Part shown: piece after piece, positions 62,201 to 64,000 of the stretch
Layout of the letters: the number at the start of each line of letters is the position of its first letter
Numbering within the stretch: the stretch's first letter is position 1
From: Otis tarda
Taxonomy: Eukaryota > Chordata > Aves > Otidiformes > Otididae
Length of the DNA: 64,000 bases
NCBI GenBank assembly: GCA_026413225.1
Contig: CM048591.1
Coordinates: forward strand, 5,719,001-5,783,000
Reading direction: 5' to 3'
The notes under the pieces: model-generated
The model's input: the letters and a program-made list of their open reading frames with translations, nothing else
Told to the model about the DNA's origin: nothing
The model's database searches: none
Translations under genes and position numbers: made by a program

Positions 62201-64000
62201 CATCTTTTTAAAAATTGCATTGAAGTATCTTTTTTTTTCTCCAAAGATAGATTTTCTTAAGCTATTTTTAGAAAATATAGGAGGGTTTTTTTAGAATTAG
62301 TTTTTTTTTTTTGTCTTTTAGAAACCAGAATCTCATGGTTTAATTTTTTTTTTTCATGTATAGCTGAATCTTATTTTTGTAGAAAATATTCTATATCAAA
62401 AGTTTCTGTAGTAATTTATTAAGAAGAATAGTTTCCTAACCAGCCTCAAGTCAGTGTGTATTCCCAAGAATAGTTAAGCACCACTCCAGGATCGCCTTAA
62501 AGTTCATATTACTGCAAATTTATGCTTGGATCCTCATGGCTATGTATAGTAACCCTACAAATTCTTTAATTTCACATATGAACTTTTTCTGAACACCTCC
62601 TAATTTTACCTTTGTTGTAAATTTGTACAATTTGTACAATTTTTCTGGGTGGCATTTGATTAAGTAGGCCTTTAGTAAAGCAAAAAGTCCCCACCTCCTT
62701 TTCTCGCCCTGGTTTCTGCTCTTAATGTTTTGCCATCTATAAGAAGATACAAACTTTAAGTGACTCTCAGAACAATTCAGAAAGGCTGTAACAGAAACTG
62801 AAAATGTTAGACTGTATAACATAGGCTGAGAAAGCATTTATTTGAAAGTCTTACAGTCACCAGAATACTGACAGAAAGTTAACGCACTTGGAAAAGGAGC
62901 TCAAAGACAATTAAACTAATTATTACAGAAGTAATCAGCAGGTATAAGGACTTCTAATTTACTTGCAGATAAATACTGAAATTGCAAAGCTTTGCCTCTC
63001 AATGCAAAGAGAGGATAGACTTAAAGCGATCTCTGTTTTCCCATCACACCGACAGCTTCCTTGCATCTGTAGAAATGCACATACAGATGAGCAAAGTTTT
63101 CGTATTCAAAGCCACCCGCTGAATGTGAGACTCATAAAATTTGACAGATATAAAAATGGAGGAAATATCCATTACATTCTGACACATTACTGAAGACGCA
63201 CAAACAGGGAACAGAGCAACTGGGTTAAGCATTGGTATAAATTAAAGAGAAAGCACATTTGCTCCAGCACTGGCCTTTAAAATTGAGAGTGATGGCATGA
63301 TTAAATAATTGAACAATTAAATAATTGAACTTGCGTAGTCAGACAGAATTCCAACAGGACTAATTATTCCAAAATGGATAAGAAGGCAAATCAAGCTCTT
63401 CACCAGCTAATATAGCAGTCTGCAACTTGACTTTTAGCTGCCTTTTGGGTGAAAGTGAGATCAGGATCAATGGGATTTTTTTCTTCAATTTTGCAAATGT
63501 GTCAAGTACTTCATTAGGGCTGATCCCTAAATAAGTAATTTTCTTTGTGAAAACAAAATTTAGTTATTGCTCATGTTATGTAATGGTGCAATAAGGTACC
63601 CTTAAATAGTTCTCCTAAGAATTCCCGGCTTTACCCAACTTATAATTTCAAGCCCAAGCATCAGATCTGTCATCTTGAAGACTTTCTTTCCTGAACTCCC
63701 TGTTGTGAGGTCTGGGCACTGCACATGACATGCAAGCAACACCTGTCACATCATCTAAAGCTCTCCCATCACTTAGGTAGGCATGTGCTCTTCCCATAAC
63801 TGCACAAGCTTCACGATGGTCCTGTGAGGGTGCACACCTAGTCCTACGAGCCACAGCCCAGGACACTCTGGAAGTCTGCAACTGAAATCTAACTTCATAT
63901 AACTTGTCCTTAAAAACCTCCAGAGCCAGAAACTTTGTCAAGAATTGGCTGCCTTAGTTTTCACATACCTTGAGTTTTGAAATATCAAGCGCTTTTTTTT
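56251..64000. other. AT-rich non-coding DNA, no gene seen
   Basis: No frame above 105 codons is present and none is recognisable. Simple features are an A-run of about 15 near 56940-56954, T-runs near 59140-59148, 62301-62312 and 62347-62354, a 10-bp duplication (TTTGTACAAT) near 62624-62642, and a 16-bp duplication (TTAAATAATTGAAC core) at 63299-63330. Pyrimidine-rich sequence lies at 59720-59840. I find no RNA gene or LINE in it. Confidence 0.45.
63299..63330 (+). repeat. 16-bp tandem duplication
   Basis: Two adjacent 16-bp units share ATTAAATAATTGAAC and differ only in the first base. It is a small recent duplication in AT-rich DNA. Confidence 0.85.

Noticed and set aside
63648-63941. A 97-codon minus-strand frame at the window edge.
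   Set aside because: I looked for a domain or splice site and found none. The GC-richer patch explains the length.

Overview
The window looks like vertebrate, most probably bird, nuclear DNA from a gene desert or a very long intron. It is AT-rich and has no long open reading frame with recognisable protein homology. Every frame above about 130 codons either lies in a repeat or looks like chance. The bird assignment rests on CR1 LINE 3' ends with the typical terminal ATTCTATG-type repeat, on two copies of a GC-rich LTR resembling common avian endogenous retrovirus LTRs, and on the low overall repeat density. I see no rRNA, tRNA, CRISPR array, operon or convincing protein-coding exon.

Layout: 1-8930 is mostly unique AT-rich DNA with one old CR1 scrap near 3.2 kb. 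An old CR1 copy with recognisable reverse-transcriptase code runs from about 8.9 to 10.0 kb. An ancient interspersed repeat lies at 12.65-12.84 kb and a younger CR1 3' end at 13.97-14.49 kb. A complete 1,511-bp solo LTR occupies 16,007-17,517 on the minus strand, bounded by AGGGT target-site duplications. From 17.5 to 38 kb the DNA is mostly unique, with two further CR1 fragments (21.67 and 22.7-23.3 kb), MIR-like SINE remnants and homeodomain-site-rich stretches that may be conserved non-coding elements. A minus-strand CR1 end lies at 38.2-38.5 kb. A perfect (GGAAA)n array of about 46 units occupies 40,821-41,053. A second, 5'-incomplete copy of the same LTR family lies at 45.9-46.8 kb on the plus strand. 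The rest, to 64 kb, is unique AT-rich DNA with scattered SINE-like remnants and short duplications.

The most informative feature is the LTR pair. The intact copy has terminal inverted repeats of 118 and 120 bp whose only base differences in the outer 105 bp are four CpG transitions. This points to an insertion whose CpGs were methylated and have since decayed. The other point worth attention is the long uninterrupted pentanucleotide array. I found no evidence for a new multi-gene system. Family names come from memory of consensus sequences and were not checked against a repeat library.
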